Shown here: in pieces, positions 6,181 to 6,439 of the stretch | Numbering within the stretch: position 1 is the first letter of the stretch | Layout: each line of letters begins with the position of its first letter | From: Gammaproteobacteria bacterium | GTDB lineage: Bacteria > Gemmatimonadota > Gemmatimonadetes > Longimicrobiales > Gaopeijiaceae | Length of the DNA: 6,439 bases | Assembly (NCBI GenBank): GCA_024638345.1 | Contig: JAHEKL010000166.1 | Span: forward strand, 1-6,439 | Reading direction: 5' to 3' | Program-made: the position numbers and the translations under genes | Notes under the pieces: generated by a model | What the model was told of the DNA's origin: nothing | Database searches by the model: none | Seen by the model: only the letters and a program-made list of their open reading frames with translations

Positions 6181-6439
6181 GGGTCGTTCTCCAGCGCGTC
6201 TCCGAAGCGTCGGTGACCGTGGAGGATCGAATCGTGGGGTCGATCGGGCGCGGTATCGTGCTCCTGGTCGCCTTCATCGACGGCGACGGATACGATCAGC
6301 TGGACTGGATGGCGCGCAAAGTCGGCGGCCTCCGAATCTTCAATGACGACGAAGGAAAGATGAACCGGTCCCTGGACGAGATCGGCGGCGGCACGCTGGT
6401 CGTGAGTCAGTTCACCCTCTACGGCGACACCCGGAAGGG
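6177..6439 (+). CDS. dtd: D-aminoacyl-tRNA deacylase, 5' part (cut by window end)
   Basis: The frame stays open to the window edge and gives 87 complete residues of a protein normally about 145-150 long. It begins MRVVLQRVSEASVTV, typical of D-Tyr-tRNA(Tyr) deacylase, and contains VSQFTLYGDTRK, the conserved SQFT active-site motif at residues 77-80. That is the same position as in E. coli Dtd. The second signature, a Gly-Pro motif in the C-terminal half, lies beyond the window. Dtd releases D-amino acids, and misloaded glycine, from tRNA and so protects translation. The ATG overlaps the glmS stop in ATGA (6177-6180), and there is no good ribosome binding site in front. Translation is therefore probably coupled to glmS. 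The functional link to glmS is not obvious and may be simple operon packing. The overlap fits the usual N-terminus exactly, so the start is secure. Confidence 0.93.
   Translation, partial: MRVVLQRVSEASVTVEDRIVGSIGRGIVLLVAFIDGDGYDQLDWMARKVGGLRIFNDDEGKMNRSLDEIGGGTLVVSQFTLYGDTRK

Overview
The window is GC-rich (roughly 60-65% by eye) and densely packed with bacterial genes. It reads as ordinary chromosome: I see no mobile element, CRISPR array, tRNA or rRNA, and no defence or secretion cassette. Long open frames opposite the real genes are the usual by-product of high GC. The phosphoglucosamine-mutase-type protein has a GEGNGG sugar loop and an SVSGFRG N-terminus rather than the E. coli GlmM signature. 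Together with the style of the M48 protease, this is compatible with a non-proteobacterial, high-GC lineage such as Gemmatimonadota or a relative in the Bacteroidota/Chlorobiota neighbourhood. That placement is an inference from memory of family sequences.

Left half (about 1-2720, minus strand, read right to left): a trans-sulfuration PLP enzyme most like cystathionine gamma-lyase (1560-2720), a 98-base gap with a hairpin, an M48 zinc metallopeptidase (367-1461), and 10 bases later a 93-residue membrane protein of unknown function (75-356). The last two form a tight pair. A strand-asymmetric hairpin at 37-61 lies just past the pair.

Centre (2721-2908): a 188-base divergent intergenic region with a perfect TTGACA hexamer facing right, a perfect 10-base palindrome and a small leader hairpin. 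It is the likely control region for both arms.

Right half (2909-6439, plus strand): a GlmM-type phosphohexomutase (2909-4300), glmS (4345-6180) and the 5' part of dtd (6177 to the window edge). GlmS makes glucosamine-6-phosphate from fructose-6-phosphate and glutamine. The mutase probably isomerises it to glucosamine-1-phosphate, the precursor of UDP-GlcNAc for peptidoglycan and outer-envelope glycans. GlmU is not in the window. Dtd, a D-aminoacyl-tRNA deacylase, is coupled to glmS by an ATGA overlap.

I found no convincing new biological system. The item most worth a second look is a short AT-rich, atypical-codon island inside glmS, over the isomerase active-site segment. Next are the protease plus small-membrane-protein pair and the palindrome in the divergent control region.
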